A stretch of DNA of 64,000 nt. Source: Thalassospira xiamenensis M-5 = DSM 17429 (GTDB lineage: Bacteria > Pseudomonadota > Alphaproteobacteria > Rhodospirillales > Thalassospiraceae). The DNA lies in assembly GCF_000300235.2 (NCBI RefSeq), contig NZ_CP004388.1, positions 3,914,001 through 3,978,000 of the forward strand, given 5' to 3'. Under the pieces are notes generated by a model. That model saw nothing but the letters and a program-made list of their open reading frames with translations, was not told where the DNA came from and ran no database searches. Below are positions 9,701 to 17,350 of the stretch, piece after piece (within the stretch, counting starts at the first letter, position 1; each line of letters starts with the position of its first letter). Both the position numbers and the translations under genes were made by a program.

Positions 9701-11274
9701 TCCGAAAGGATCGCAAGCGGGGTATCATCCCCCATCGAGCCAATGGCTTCCTTGCCGTCTTCACCCATCGGATGCAGGATCAGTTCAAGGTCTTCGTGCG
9801 TAAGACCCATTGCCTTCTGCAACCGCAGAAGCGCTTCCTTGCCGAGGCGCGCGGGTTCAGTGTGCTCCGGCGAAATCAGGTCATCAAGCACCTTGGTGCG
9901 ACCCACCCATTTCGACCAGTCACGACGGTTCGCAAGCTTATCCTTAAGCTCGCTGTCATGGTACAGCTTGCCTTCTTCAAGGTTGATGGCAATCATCTGC
10001 CCCGGGCCAAGCCGCCCTTTTTCAAGGCAGCTTTCCTCGTCGATATGCACCATGCCTGCTTCGGAACCGGCAATCAGAAGACCATTGCCCGTCACCGCAT
10101 AACGCAGCGGACGAAGACCATTGCGGTCGGTCCCCCCCATCAACCACTTGCCGCCATAAGCTGCCAGTGCCGCCGGGCCGTCCCACGGTTCCATCACCGC
10201 GTTGCAATAGGCATAAAGGTTTTTATAGCTGTCCGGCGTCGATGCCTTTTTCGACCATGCTTCGGGGACCATCATGGTTTTCACCATCGGCAGGTCACGA
10301 CCGGCACGCACCATCAGTTCGAACACGGCATCAAGGGCGGCCGAGTCCGATGACCCCGGCTGAATGACCGGTTTCAGATCTTCGATGGTGTCGGAAAATG
10401 CCTCGTGCGCCATGCGGGCTTCGTGGCTTTTCATCCAGTTGACGTTACCGCGCAGCGTGTTGATCTCGCCGTTATGGGCCAGAACACGGAACGGCTGCGC
10501 CAACGGCCAGCTCGGGAAGGTGTTGGTCGAATAACGCTGATGATAGACGCAGAAATTCGAAACAAACCGCTCGTCACGCAAATCCGGATAGAAAATGTCG
10601 ACCTGCTCGGCAAGGAACATGCCCTTGTAGATGATCGAACGGCACGACATCGAACAGATATAGAAATCCTTGATCGCTTCGGACAGGACCGCTTTCTCGA
10701 CACGACGACGGATGGTGTAAAGATCGACCTCGAACTGGTCTTCATCAACGTCACCCCGCGCACCGATCAGAACCTGTTCGATTTCAGGCCGCGTCTGGTT
10801 GGCTTTTTCACCGACAACCGAAACATCCACCGGAACCTGACGCCAGCCAAGAATGCCGTAACCCTGTTTCAGGATTTCGGTTTCAACGATGGCACGGCAC
10901 CGTTCCTGTGCCGACATATCGATACGCGGCAGGAATACCTGACCAACCGCAATCAGGCTTTCCGGGGCTTCCTGATTGATAACCTTCAGATACGCCTTGA
11001 AGAAATCCTGCGGGATTTGCAGGTGAATGCCTGCGCCATCGCCGGTTTTGCCGTCGGCATCAACGGCACCACGATGCCAGATCGCCTTAAGCGCTTCGAT
11101 ACCGGCTTCAACCACCTCGCGACGTGGCTTGCCATCAATCGCACCGACAAGACCCACACCACAGTTGGCATGTTCTTCGGCCGGGTCATACATACCGTTT
11201 ACCGACAGATGTTCGGCATTCTTTTCAAAACGGGCGATCTCTTGCGCGCCACGGTCATGAATAATCTTGTTCAT
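6724..11274 (-). CDS. gltB: Glutamate synthase (NADPH) large subunit
   Basis: This alpha subunit of GOGAT hydrolyses glutamine and transfers the ammonia to 2-oxoglutarate, giving two glutamates. The 1516-residue product has an N-terminal class II amidotransferase domain whose nucleophile Cys38 in EEHANCGVGL becomes the mature N terminus after removal of a 37-residue propeptide. The FMN/2-oxoglutarate synthase domain carries the iron-sulfur cysteines in CHSNTCPVGVC, and a C-terminal GXGXG beta-helix is visible (GGTAVILG, GAGMTGG). I chose the ATG at 11274 because AGGAGAG lies just upstream; the frame stays open to 11430 but that extension overlaps gltD and is not GltB-like. It is the second gene of a gltD-gltB operon, with the order reversed from enterobacteria. 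Confidence 0.97.
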   Translation of the reverse strand: MNKIIHDRGAQEIARFEKNAEHLSVNGMYDPAEEHANCGVGLVGAIDGKPRREVVEAGIEALKAIWHRGAVDADGKTGDGAGIHLQIPQDFFKAYLKVINQEAPESLIAVGQVFLPRIDMSAQERCRAIVETEILKQGYGILGWRQVPVDVSVVGEKANQTRPEIEQVLIGARGDVDEDQFEVDLYTIRRRVEKAVLSEAIKDFYICSMSCRSIIYKGMFLAEQVDIFYPDLRDERFVSNFCVYHQRYSTNTFPSWPLAQPFRVLAHNGEINTLRGNVNWMKSHEARMAHEAFSDTIEDLKPVIQPGSSDSAALDAVFELMVRAGRDLPMVKTMMVPEAWSKKASTPDSYKNLYAYCNAVMEPWDGPAALAAYGGKWLMGGTDRNGLRPLRYAVTGNGLLIAGSEAGMVHIDEESCLEKGRLGPGQMIAINLEEGKLYHDSELKDKLANRRDWSKWVGRTKVLDDLISPEHTEPARLGKEALLRLQKAMGLTHEDLELILHPMGEDGKEAIGSMGDDTPLAILSDRYRGLHHFFRQNFSQVTNPPIDSLREARVMSLKTRLGNLGNILDEDESQCDLLQLESPVLTNAEYDAMRGYMGDTAVEIDTTFDINGGASALRDAITRIQREAEEAVRGGALHIILTDEGISAERAAIPMVLATGGVHSYLVKTSLRTYISLNVRSAECMDVHYFAVLIGVGATTVNAYLAQEGLLDRYARGLFPNVGSTAEVMQRFKAAIDAGLLKIMSKMGISIISSYRGGYNFESIGLSRSLVAEFFPGMPSRISGIGLQGIQRRCIAQHKEAFNGNVVTLPVGGLYKYRRSGERHVWTGPLIHTLQSSVTTGSYNTFRKFSEGLRSREPLHLRDLLDFRSDRKPVRQEQVESITEIRKRFVTPGMSHGALSTEAHEALAIAMNRIGAKSNSGEGGESRERFRPRSNGDNARSSIKQVASGRFGVTAEYLNNCEEIQIKVAQGAKPGEGGQLPGFKVTVEIAQLRHATPGVTLISPPPHHDIYSIEDLAQLIYDLKQINPRCRVCVKLVSRSGVGTIAAGVAKAKADVILISGYDGGTGASPQTSIKYAGIPWEMGLSEVNQVLTLNNLRSKVKLRVDGGFKTGRDVVIGAMLGAEEFGIGTASLIALGCIMVRQCHSNTCPVGVCTQDPALRAKFVGTADKLVNLFTFMAEEVKDILAELGYDNLQEIIGRSDLLQQVHRGAKDLVDLDLNPLLAQADAGDHKRYCTIEGRNEVPDTLDAQMIKDARALLEDGEKMQLQYNIQNTQRAIGTRISSLITQKYGMTGLKPGHLHVRLRGSAGQSLGAFSVQGLKIEVQGDANDYVGKGLSGGTIVLRPRPSSPLKTNENTIIGNTILYGATAGKLFAAGQAGERFCVRNSGATVVVEGCGSNGCEYMTGGTAVILGAVGENFGAGMTGGMAFIYDVEGTFGDVVNDGSILYQRIETQHWDEVCRSLIEEHVAETDSGFARTILDNWDRERGNFWQIVPKEIVDKLENPIRSMSENQATA

Positions 11275-11302
11275 AACTCTCTCTCCTAATGCGGCAGCGG
11301 GC

Positions 11303-12733
11303 TTAAGCAGCAGCTTCTTTGCGCGCCAGCAGATATTCATCGATCCGGTCAGCCGCATCGCGACCGTCACGGATGGCCCAAACCACCAGCGACGCACCGC
11401 GCGCAATATCACCGGCGGCAAAAACGCCATCCAGATTGGTCATCATCGAACGGAAATCGATTTTAACCGTGCCCCAGCGCGACACACCGAGTTCCGGCGC
11501 ATCAAACAGGGTCGGCAGGTCTTCCGGCTCAAAACCAAGTGCCAGAATGACCATGTCGGCATCCATGGTGTAGTTCGAACCTTCGATCAGTTCCGGGCTC
11601 TGGCGGCCACCGGCATCCGGGGCACCAAGGCGCATCTTGACCGCACGCACACCGGTCACCTTGTCGTCGCCAACAAAGGCTTCCGGGTTGGTCAGCCAGA
11701 CAAACTCAACGCCTTCTTCCTCGGCATTGGCCACTTCGCGCTGGGATCCCGGCATATTCGCACGGTCACGGCGATAAAGACATTTGACCGACTTCGCACC
11801 CTGACGGATCGCGGTACGAACACAGTCCATGGCCGTATCGCCACCGCCAATAACCACAACGTTTTTGTCTTTGGCATTCAGCGTGCCATCGTCATAGGCG
11901 GCAACCGTGTCGCCAAGGCCGATGCGGTTCGACGTGGTCAGATATTCAAGTGCTGGATAGATATTGCCAAGACCAACACCGGGCAGCTTCAGATCGCGGG
12001 ACTTGTAAACACCCGTAGCGATCAGAACGCTGTCATGTTTGCGGCGCAGTTCATCAAGCGTCGCGTCGCGGCCAACCTCGAATTCGGTGTGCATGACGAC
12101 ACCACCTTCTTCAAGCAGCTTCACCCGGCGTTCAACGATATGTTTTTCAAGCTTGAAACCCGGAATCCCGTAAACCAGCAACCCGCCCATGCGGTCATAG
12201 CGGTCATAGATATGGACTTCATATCCTTTAAGGCGCAGTTGTTCCGCCGCCGCCATGCCTGCCGGACCACCACCGATGATCCCGACCGACATGCCGTTTT
12301 CCTGCGTCGGCTTGGGTGCCTTGACCCAGCCATTCGCAAAGGCGGTATCGGTAATGTATTTCTCGACCGACCCAATCGTGACTGCACCGTGCGTTGACTG
12401 TTCGATCACGCAATTGCCTTCGCACAGGCGATCCTGCGGGCAGATGCGGCCGGTCACTTCGGGCATGTTGTTGGTGGCCGCCGAAATGGCATAGGCTTCT
12501 TCCATGCGACCTTCGGTCGTCAGGCGCAGCCAGTCCGGGATGTTATTATACAAAGGACAATGGGCCTGACAGAACGGCACGCCACATTGCGAGCAGCGCG
12601 CAGACTGATCCGCCGCGGCTTCTGTCTCGAAACCTTCGTAAATTTCATTGAAGTCCGTGCGACGCTCGGATGCTTCTCTCTTGTGCGGATATTTTTGTTC
12701 AAGATGAACAAACTTCAGCATCTTTTCTGTCAT
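11303..12733 (-). CDS. gltD: Glutamate synthase (NADPH) small subunit
   Basis: This beta subunit takes electrons from NADPH through FAD and iron-sulfur clusters to GltB. The 476-residue protein has the N-terminal cysteine clusters CSQCGVPFCQAHCP and CPQDRLCEGNC, an FAD-binding GGGPAGMAAAEQL near residue 155, and an NADPH-binding GGGDTAMDCVRTAIRQGA near residue 295. The ATG at 12733 has GAGGG upstream. The stop is 28 bp before the gltB start, so the two are co-transcribed. The long upstream gap shared with uppP holds a 19-bp palindrome that may be an operator. Confidence 0.97.
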   Translation of the reverse strand: MTEKMLKFVHLEQKYPHKREASERRTDFNEIYEGFETEAAADQSARCSQCGVPFCQAHCPLYNNIPDWLRLTTEGRMEEAYAISAATNNMPEVTGRICPQDRLCEGNCVIEQSTHGAVTIGSVEKYITDTAFANGWVKAPKPTQENGMSVGIIGGGPAGMAAAEQLRLKGYEVHIYDRYDRMGGLLVYGIPGFKLEKHIVERRVKLLEEGGVVMHTEFEVGRDATLDELRRKHDSVLIATGVYKSRDLKLPGVGLGNIYPALEYLTTSNRIGLGDTVAAYDDGTLNAKDKNVVVIGGGDTAMDCVRTAIRQGAKSVKCLYRRDRANMPGSQREVANAEEEGVEFVWLTNPEAFVGDDKVTGVRAVKMRLGAPDAGGRQSPELIEGSNYTMDADMVILALGFEPEDLPTLFDAPELGVSRWGTVKIDFRSMMTNLDGVFAAGDIARGASLVVWAIRDGRDAADRIDEYLLARKEAAA

Positions 12734-12904
12734 AGCGGCCCTCTAAAAGGGTTTTATGTTGCGGGTTGGCTTTTGTATACGCGCCGGTTTTGCAAGAATC
12801 CAGCACAAAATGCACGATAGGTCAACATTACTGACCATTATATCCCCAAATAAAATCAGGACATCGGGAATTTCGGGATTTAAAGCGCTGAAAGAAAGTT
12901 TCAT

Positions 12905-12923
12905 TAGTACCACAATGGTACTA
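12905..12923. promoter_or_regulatory. Perfect 8-3-8 palindrome in the gltD/uppP divergent region
   Basis: TAGTACCA and TGGTACTA are exact inverted repeats separated by CAA. The element sits about 170 bp upstream of gltD and about 75-95 bp upstream of uppP. The size and GTAC-type symmetry suit a dimeric repressor such as a GntR-family protein. Which gene it controls cannot be told from sequence alone. Confidence 0.5.
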
Positions 12924-12998
12924 TTAATGCATTTCGTCTGTTTGCGCTAAGCTGCTATAAGCGGTGAGTTTTTGCCGATAACAGCGATCGAGGCCGGG

Positions 12999-13829
12999 GT
13001 GACGTTACAACATATAATTCTTCTGGCGGTCATCCAGGGGATCACGGAATTCCTGCCCATCAGTTCATCGGGTCACCTGATCCTGACCCCCGCCCTGACA
13101 GGGGCCGCAGATCAGGGTTTGTTGGTAGATGTTGCCGTTCATGTCGGTACACTGGCCGCCGTCCTGATCTATTTCTGGCGCGATGTTTTCGCGATGATCG
13201 GCGGATTCTTCTTCCTTTTGTCCGGTCGGATCAACCCCGGGGCCCGACTCGCCCTGCACATCATCCTTGCCACCATCCCGGTTGTAGCGGTCGGATTCTA
13301 TCTGAAGGTCTCCGGAATCGAAGAACAGATGCGCTCGGTCGAAATCATTGCTTGGACCACACTTGTATTTGGCATCGTGCTTTGGATTGCCGACAAGATC
13401 GGCATGACGATCAACCGGCTTGAACATATGCGTTGGGGCGGGGCGCTGTTCATCGGCCTTGCACAGGTCATTGCCCTTATTCCCGGCACCAGCCGTTCGG
13501 GCATCACCATGACGGCCGCACGCCTGATGGGCTATGAACGCGCCGATGCCGCACAGTTTTCCATGCTGCTGTCGATTCCGGTTATTCTGGGCGCGGGTCT
13601 TCTGGCCGGTATTGACCTGCAACAGTCCGGTGACATGGCCCTGACCATGGATGTCCTTCTCGCGGCGGGCCTGTCCTTCATTACCGCCCTGATTGCCATT
13701 GCCATGCTGATGAGCTGGCTTAAACGCTCCACCTTCACACCGTTCGCAATCTATCGCATCCTTCTGGGCGGCGGTTTGCTGGTGTGGATCTATGGCTATG
13801 GCGGCGGTCCGATCCCGTTCCTTGGGTAA
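12999..13829 (+). CDS. uppP: Undecaprenyl-diphosphate phosphatase (UppP/BacA)
   Basis: This inner-membrane enzyme dephosphorylates undecaprenyl pyrophosphate to recycle the lipid carrier for peptidoglycan and other envelope polymers. The product has about eight hydrophobic segments and both signature motifs: QGITEFLPISSSGHLIL at the N terminus and PGTSRSG near the middle. I prefer the GTG at 12999, which has GAGG at 12990-12993 and gives the family's usual short N terminus (276 residues). A TTG at 12972 would add nine residues. The acetyltransferase gene follows 26 bp later and may be co-transcribed. Confidence 0.95.
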   Translation: MTLQHIILLAVIQGITEFLPISSSGHLILTPALTGAADQGLLVDVAVHVGTLAAVLIYFWRDVFAMIGGFFFLLSGRINPGARLALHIILATIPVVAVGFYLKVSGIEEQMRSVEIIAWTTLVFGIVLWIADKIGMTINRLEHMRWGGALFIGLAQVIALIPGTSRSGITMTAARLMGYERADAAQFSMLLSIPVILGAGLLAGIDLQQSGDMALTMDVLLAAGLSFITALIAIAMLMSWLKRSTFTPFAIYRILLGGGLLVWIYGYGGGPIPFLG

Positions 13830-13855
13830 AACCGCAACTGACCATGTGATTGACG

Positions 13856-14404
13856 ATGCCAACCCGAATGTTTCTGAGTCCGCTTGATCCTGTTGCTGAC
13901 GGTGCGGCACTCCACGCCATTTTTGGTGATCTGGAATGCTGCACATGGCTTCCCGAACCGGCCTTTGCATCGGTCACGGATACCATTGCAAAGCTCAAAC
14001 ACTGGAACAGCGGCTTTGAAAAGACGTCATGGGTGGTCGCCGCGTCGCCGGATGGCCCAGCCCTTGGCCGCATCGCCCTTTATAATACCGGCGATGATCC
14101 TGACGTGTGGGAAGCTGCCTGCATGATTTCCCCTGCGGCACGCGGGCAAAACCATGCCGCCCGTGCCCTGTCCCATGCAGTTGGATATCTGTTTGAAACG
14201 ACAAGCGCACGTCGCGTTTTTGCCGATATCGATCCGGATAACATTGCATCAATCCGGGTATTTGAAAAACTGAGCTTTACCCGCGAAGGTCTGCTTCGCG
14301 GGACCTGGAACACCCATATCGGCATTCGGGATTCGGTCATCTTTGGATTGATGAAAACAGATCCGATGCCCGATATCGGCCCGGCCCCCGTCGTGATGAT
14401 ATGA
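13856..14404 (+). CDS. GNAT-family N-acetyltransferase (RimJ/RimL-like)
   Basis: The 182-residue protein fits the ribosomal-protein-acetyltransferase-like GNAT group. It has an acetyl-CoA loop region AARGQNHAARALSHAVGYLF at about 95-114 and the conserved DPDNIASIRVFEKLSFTREG near residue 130-150. The substrate is unknown: a protein N terminus, an amino sugar or a small amine are all possible. The ATG at 13856 is preferred over an in-frame TTG at 13850. It lies directly behind uppP and is convergent with the DUF3572 gene, with an imperfect terminator-like hairpin at 14406-14428 between them. Confidence 0.85.
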   Translation: MPTRMFLSPLDPVADGAALHAIFGDLECCTWLPEPAFASVTDTIAKLKHWNSGFEKTSWVVAASPDGPALGRIALYNTGDDPDVWEAACMISPAARGQNHAARALSHAVGYLFETTSARRVFADIDPDNIASIRVFEKLSFTREGLLRGTWNTHIGIRDSVIFGLMKTDPMPDIGPAPVVMI

Positions 14405-14433
14405 ATCCGGTCCGACAACACGACCGGAAGGCA

Positions 14434-14709
14434 TCAATCCTGCCAGATCGGCCCACCCGAAAGGATGACTTGCGCGCGCGCCGGGTCTTCCGGTGCATAA
14501 CCGCTATCTTCGGCAAAACGCATTAAAAACGGCTCATGCGACATTAAAAAGTCAATCGCACCCAGTTGGACTTCATTGCTGGTAATCCCGGCTTTCAGGT
14601 CATCAAGCCCCATACCGGTTTGCGCAAAAAGCCCCTCCAGCAACTCGTCATCACCTACAATATGCGCGATTGCCCGAATGGCAAGCGTTTCTGCTGCTTC
14701 CTTGTTCAT
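14434..14709 (-). CDS. DUF3572 family protein
   Basis: The 91-residue protein is an acidic, helical protein of the DUF3572 family found widely in alphaproteobacteria. Its recognisable pattern is ETLAIRAIAHIVGDDELL followed by a central FLMSHEPFLMRFAE. There is no signal peptide or membrane segment. The ATG at 14709 was chosen because the family normally begins close to the ETLA motif; upstream codons in this frame are unlike the family. It lies 47 bp downstream of the 130-aa membrane protein gene on the same strand, so the two may be co-transcribed. Function unknown. Confidence 0.8.
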   Translation of the reverse strand: MNKEAAETLAIRAIAHIVGDDELLEGLFAQTGMGLDDLKAGITSNEVQLGAIDFLMSHEPFLMRFAEDSGYAPEDPARAQVILSGGPIWQD

Positions 14710-14755
14710 CGTCCATCTGCCCTTTGCCGCAAGACCTGTTTGTTGACCAAAAGTA

Positions 14756-15148
14756 CTAGCTGAACCACTTGGCCTTGGCCAACGCACGCCAGACAACCAG
14801 CCCGGCAATCACGATCAGAACCGTGCCGATCATACCGAAATTCTGCCCAAGCAACACGACAAGCCCCCAGAACCCGATAGTACCAAACCCGACAGCAAGT
14901 GCGAGGAATGCCGATTTTGTAAGGCTATCCTGATTTTTCTGGGCGGCTTCGGCGCGTTTGAGTTCGTCAACAATCTCGTACCAGGCAATCTGTTGCCAGC
15001 GGGAATATTTAAGGCCCTTGCGCGGACCTTTGCGCAGGAACTCGTCAAGCAGCTTGACGATATTGTTCGCGCGCTCCTCGGGTACGACATATTTGCCGAA
15101 CCGCTCTTTCTTGCGCGGGCCTTCGTCTTCACTATCGATATCGTTCAC
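14756..15148 (-). CDS. Hypothetical protein with two C-terminal membrane segments
   Basis: The 130-residue product has a charged, Lys/Arg-rich N-terminal half containing a probable amphipathic helix (ANNIVKLLDEFLRKG), then two hydrophobic segments (about 80-100 and 105-122) and a short basic tail. The predicted topology puts both ends in the cytoplasm. No known domain is recognised. It is upstream of the DUF3572 gene and downstream of a strong hairpin at 15198-15232. Coding is supported by composition and by the coherent topology. Confidence 0.7.
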   Translation of the reverse strand: MNDIDSEDEGPRKKERFGKYVVPEERANNIVKLLDEFLRKGPRKGLKYSRWQQIAWYEIVDELKRAEAAQKNQDSLTKSAFLALAVGFGTIGFWGLVVLLGQNFGMIGTVLIVIAGLVVWRALAKAKWFS

Positions 15149-15197
15149 CCAACCACTCCGAAAGCTGCCCGTTTTCAGGCCATGTCATCGGTCATAA

Positions 15198-15232
15198 GCG
15201 TTTCTGATTTATATCCGGTAAATCAGAAACGC
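15198..15232. repeat. Perfect 14-bp inverted repeat, 7-nt loop
   Basis: Arms 15198-15211 (GCGTTTCTGATTTA) and 15219-15232 are exact reverse complements around TATCCGG. It lies between the tiny ORF and the 130-aa membrane protein gene. It could end the tiny-ORF transcript, but no T-run follows on either strand. Confidence 0.85.
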
Positions 15233-15322
15233 CATGATGACGATCACACAGCACTTTATGTCCCGCAATGGATTGCAGGAAAAAGATCACGGCAGAAACC
15301 AGACGGTTGGAAATGTCCAGGC

Positions 15323-15382
15323 TCAGGCAACAACCATTGCGGTAATTGCAATCACGCCAAATGCAAGAAGATGGATCATCAT
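15323..15382 (-). CDS. Candidate 19-aa hydrophobic small membrane peptide
   Basis: On the minus strand AGGAG (15386-15390) precedes tandem ATG codons at 15382 and 15379 and opens the frame MMIHLLAFGVIAITAMVVA followed by TGA. The peptide is one continuous hydrophobic helix with a single His, the usual form of small single-pass membrane proteins. It is downstream of tRNA-Leu on the same strand and preceded by two hairpins (15398-15411, 15415-15437). Evidence for translation is only the ribosome site and composition. It could instead be a leader peptide. The function is unknown. Confidence 0.45.
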   Translation of the reverse strand: MMIHLLAFGVIAITAMVVA

Positions 15383-15397
15383 TTTCTCCTGTTGCTA

Positions 15398-15437
15398 GGG
15401 ACATTCGTCCCGGTCAAACGTATGCATCTTACGTTTG
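15398..15437. repeat. Two hairpins upstream of the tiny ORF
   Basis: GGGAC-ATTC-GTCCC (15398-15411) lies immediately before the tiny ORF's ribosome site. Next to it CAAACGTA/TACGTTTG (15415-15422 and 15430-15437, 7-nt spacer) is an exact 8-bp inverted repeat. The second has the size of a protein operator and the first that of an RNA hairpin in the leader. Confidence 0.6.
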
Positions 15438-15524
15438 TTCCTGATCCCTAATCTGCAAAACAGGTAATTTGATGGCGCAATTCCGCGCCAAAAACGGTGA
15501 TCAAACAATCGTGACTGGGGGATA

Positions 15525-15613
15525 TGGTGCGGGCGGCCGGACTTGAACCGGCAAGGTCTTTAAGGACCGGCGGATTTTAAGTCCGCTGCGTATACCAATT
15601 TCGCCACGCCCGC
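15525..15613 (-). tRNA. tRNA-Leu (anticodon UAA)
   Basis: The minus strand folds as a class II tRNA. The 7-bp acceptor stem starts GCGGGCG (15613-15607) and pairs with CGCCCGC before discriminator A and an encoded CCA (15527-15525). The anticodon stem-loop GCGGA-CTTAAAA-TCCGC places UAA in the anticodon. A long variable arm (GGTCCTTAAAGACC) and a T-arm with GTTCAAGTC are present. The long variable arm and anticodon fix leucine identity. Confidence 0.97.
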
Positions 15614-15851
15614 AAAGCGCTTACAAGGTTGGTGTCCAACCGGCAGAACAGGGTTCTAGCGCGGCTTTAAAAACGGCGCAATACCGGAATGCCTGATTTT
15701 ATCAATCCGTAAAAGCCGAAATCCGATGCCATCGCACAAAAGCGAATGCGGCATTGCGACAGAATTGCCTGTCTTTCACCATATTACCCCCATTTTTCTG
15801 CGACACGGTTGCAAGGATCCCATCGGAATCAAACAGGCGTACCGGTTGACC

Positions 15852-17249
15852 GTGAAGAGGCGCAGATACATTTCACTGGCTATCTCAGCATGTCTGGCAC
15901 TTGCCATGCTTGGCCTTTTGCTGCGTCACGAAATCGTCCCGAATGCCAATGCCGAAGATGACGGCTCCGGTCGCCCCGACGCCCCGATTTTGCGCAGCGA
16001 AACACTGAACCGCGCCGCCAACCAGCAACGCCATATCGACCGCCTGTATGACAAGATGGAAAATGACCTGCTGGGCAGCACCATCGGGCCCCTGTTTCTT
16101 GACGATTCTGTTCCCGCGCCCGAACAGCCGCCCAATGCCCTTGCGCTTGGCACCGGGAATGCGACCACGATTGAAACCTTTGGCGGGCGCTCGGCACTGG
16201 CATCCATCGCCAAGAAACTGGATTTCGATACCGCAAATGGCACCTTCCCCAACCAGACCCGCCGCGGTGCCTCCCCGATCAGCCTTTGGGTCCATGGCAG
16301 CCAGACCGACATCGAAAACAGGGTTACCGAGACCGGCTATAACCCGAACCTCAGCGGCGACGTCATTTCAATCGATACCGGGGTCGATTATCTGGTGGAT
16401 GACAGCCTGATCATCGGGCTTGGCGTTGGCTGGGGCAGCACGCTTAGCGAGGCCGCCGCCCGTCAGGTACTGTATCGGGAAAACAACGTGACCTTTTCCC
16501 CCTATTTCGTGTCGCGCATGACCGAATGGCTTAACATTCGTGGCAGTGTGGGGATGGGCACAAGTACCATCACCCAGTCCGCCATTGATGGCGGCCCGAA
16601 TGATCTCAGTTACGCCGAAAATCTTGAAAGTTCGACACTATCAAGCTCGATCGGTTTTGGCACCGAATACGACCTTGGTTTCCTGCCCGTCACCGTAAGC
16701 CTTGATGGCGACATCATCACCGCCCGCGAAGAATTTGAAAGCGCACGCGGTGCCGACGGGTCACTGATCCCCGCCCGAACAGCCCTGACCCAGCTTTTCG
16801 ACAGCACCGCCGAGGCCCGCTACAACCTCGTGCTGGGTGATCATCGCCTTGTGCCCTTCGCCGGACAGGATCAAACCATCACCCTGATGAACCAGGGATA
16901 CGGTCGATCCACCAATCGCCGCTACTTTGCCGGAAGCGAATATGCCTATGACCCGTGGAATTTCGGTTTATCACTCGAAGGATTCCGCGAATTTGCCCCC
17001 AATACCGATCCCTTGGAAGGTGTTCGCTCGGAACTCAGCCTCAGTTCCGAACTCCCCTATGGCTACGGTATTCTAAGCCCCTATGTGACAAGTGAAAATA
17101 CCAGTACCTATTCACAGCTGGGCGGCGGCATCACCCATGACTGGGGTGGCATTCCCGGCCAGATGAGTCTCGAAGTACAGCGCAAACTGACCTTTGCGAC
17201 CGAACACAACAACCTGTCAGGGCTGATGACAATCCATTTCGATTTCTGA
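15852..17249 (+). CDS. Outer-membrane beta-barrel (autotransporter-type) protein
   Basis: The product has a basic, hydrophobic N terminus (MKRRRYISLAISACLALAML) ending near NANAEDD, which should direct export. A low-complexity passenger-like stretch of about 120 residues follows, then about 280 residues of alternating amphipathic strands (LWVHGSQTDIEN, LIIGLGVGWGSTLS) typical of an autotransporter-class barrel. The last residue is phenylalanine (TIHFDF), matching the C-terminal signal recognised by the BAM complex. I chose the GTG at 15852 because the export signal begins there; the frame is open back to 15726 but those 42 residues do not look like a leader. The passenger is too short for a known adhesin or enzyme domain. 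Role unknown. Confidence 0.75.
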   Translation: MKRRRYISLAISACLALAMLGLLLRHEIVPNANAEDDGSGRPDAPILRSETLNRAANQQRHIDRLYDKMENDLLGSTIGPLFLDDSVPAPEQPPNALALGTGNATTIETFGGRSALASIAKKLDFDTANGTFPNQTRRGASPISLWVHGSQTDIENRVTETGYNPNLSGDVISIDTGVDYLVDDSLIIGLGVGWGSTLSEAAARQVLYRENNVTFSPYFVSRMTEWLNIRGSVGMGTSTITQSAIDGGPNDLSYAENLESSTLSSSIGFGTEYDLGFLPVTVSLDGDIITAREEFESARGADGSLIPARTALTQLFDSTAEARYNLVLGDHRLVPFAGQDQTITLMNQGYGRSTNRRYFAGSEYAYDPWNFGLSLEGFREFAPNTDPLEGVRSELSLSSELPYGYGILSPYVTSENTSTYSQLGGGITHDWGGIPGQMSLEVQRKLTFATEHNNLSGLMTIHFDF

Positions 17250-17350
17250 TGCTTTCCCATGCGCGCCCCCATCTTGTGTCTTGGCGTAATAGTGCTGTGC
17301 GGTTAGGGTGCACAAAGAATTGAAACCGCCAAGACCAGCAGGTTCGCGCC

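Larger units (their letters stand above)
15149..15524. other. Hairpin-rich region around a tiny ORF, next to tRNA-Leu
   Basis: This 376-bp stretch has no conventional gene. It holds a 19-codon ORF on the minus strand (15323-15382) and three inverted repeats listed separately: 15198-15232, 15398-15411 and 15415-15437. A shorter one lies at 15474-15491. None is followed by a convincing U-tract in either direction. Longer frames on both strands here lack ribosome sites and protein-like composition. Confidence 0.6.

Noticed and set aside
11275-11430. Extension of the gltB frame upstream of the chosen start
   Set aside because: It overlaps gltD and is unlike GltB, and a strong AGGAGAG sits before the ATG at 11274.
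14406-14428. Terminator between the acetyltransferase and DUF3572 genes
   Set aside because: A 7-bp stem exists but no T-run follows on either strand, so not listed as a feature.
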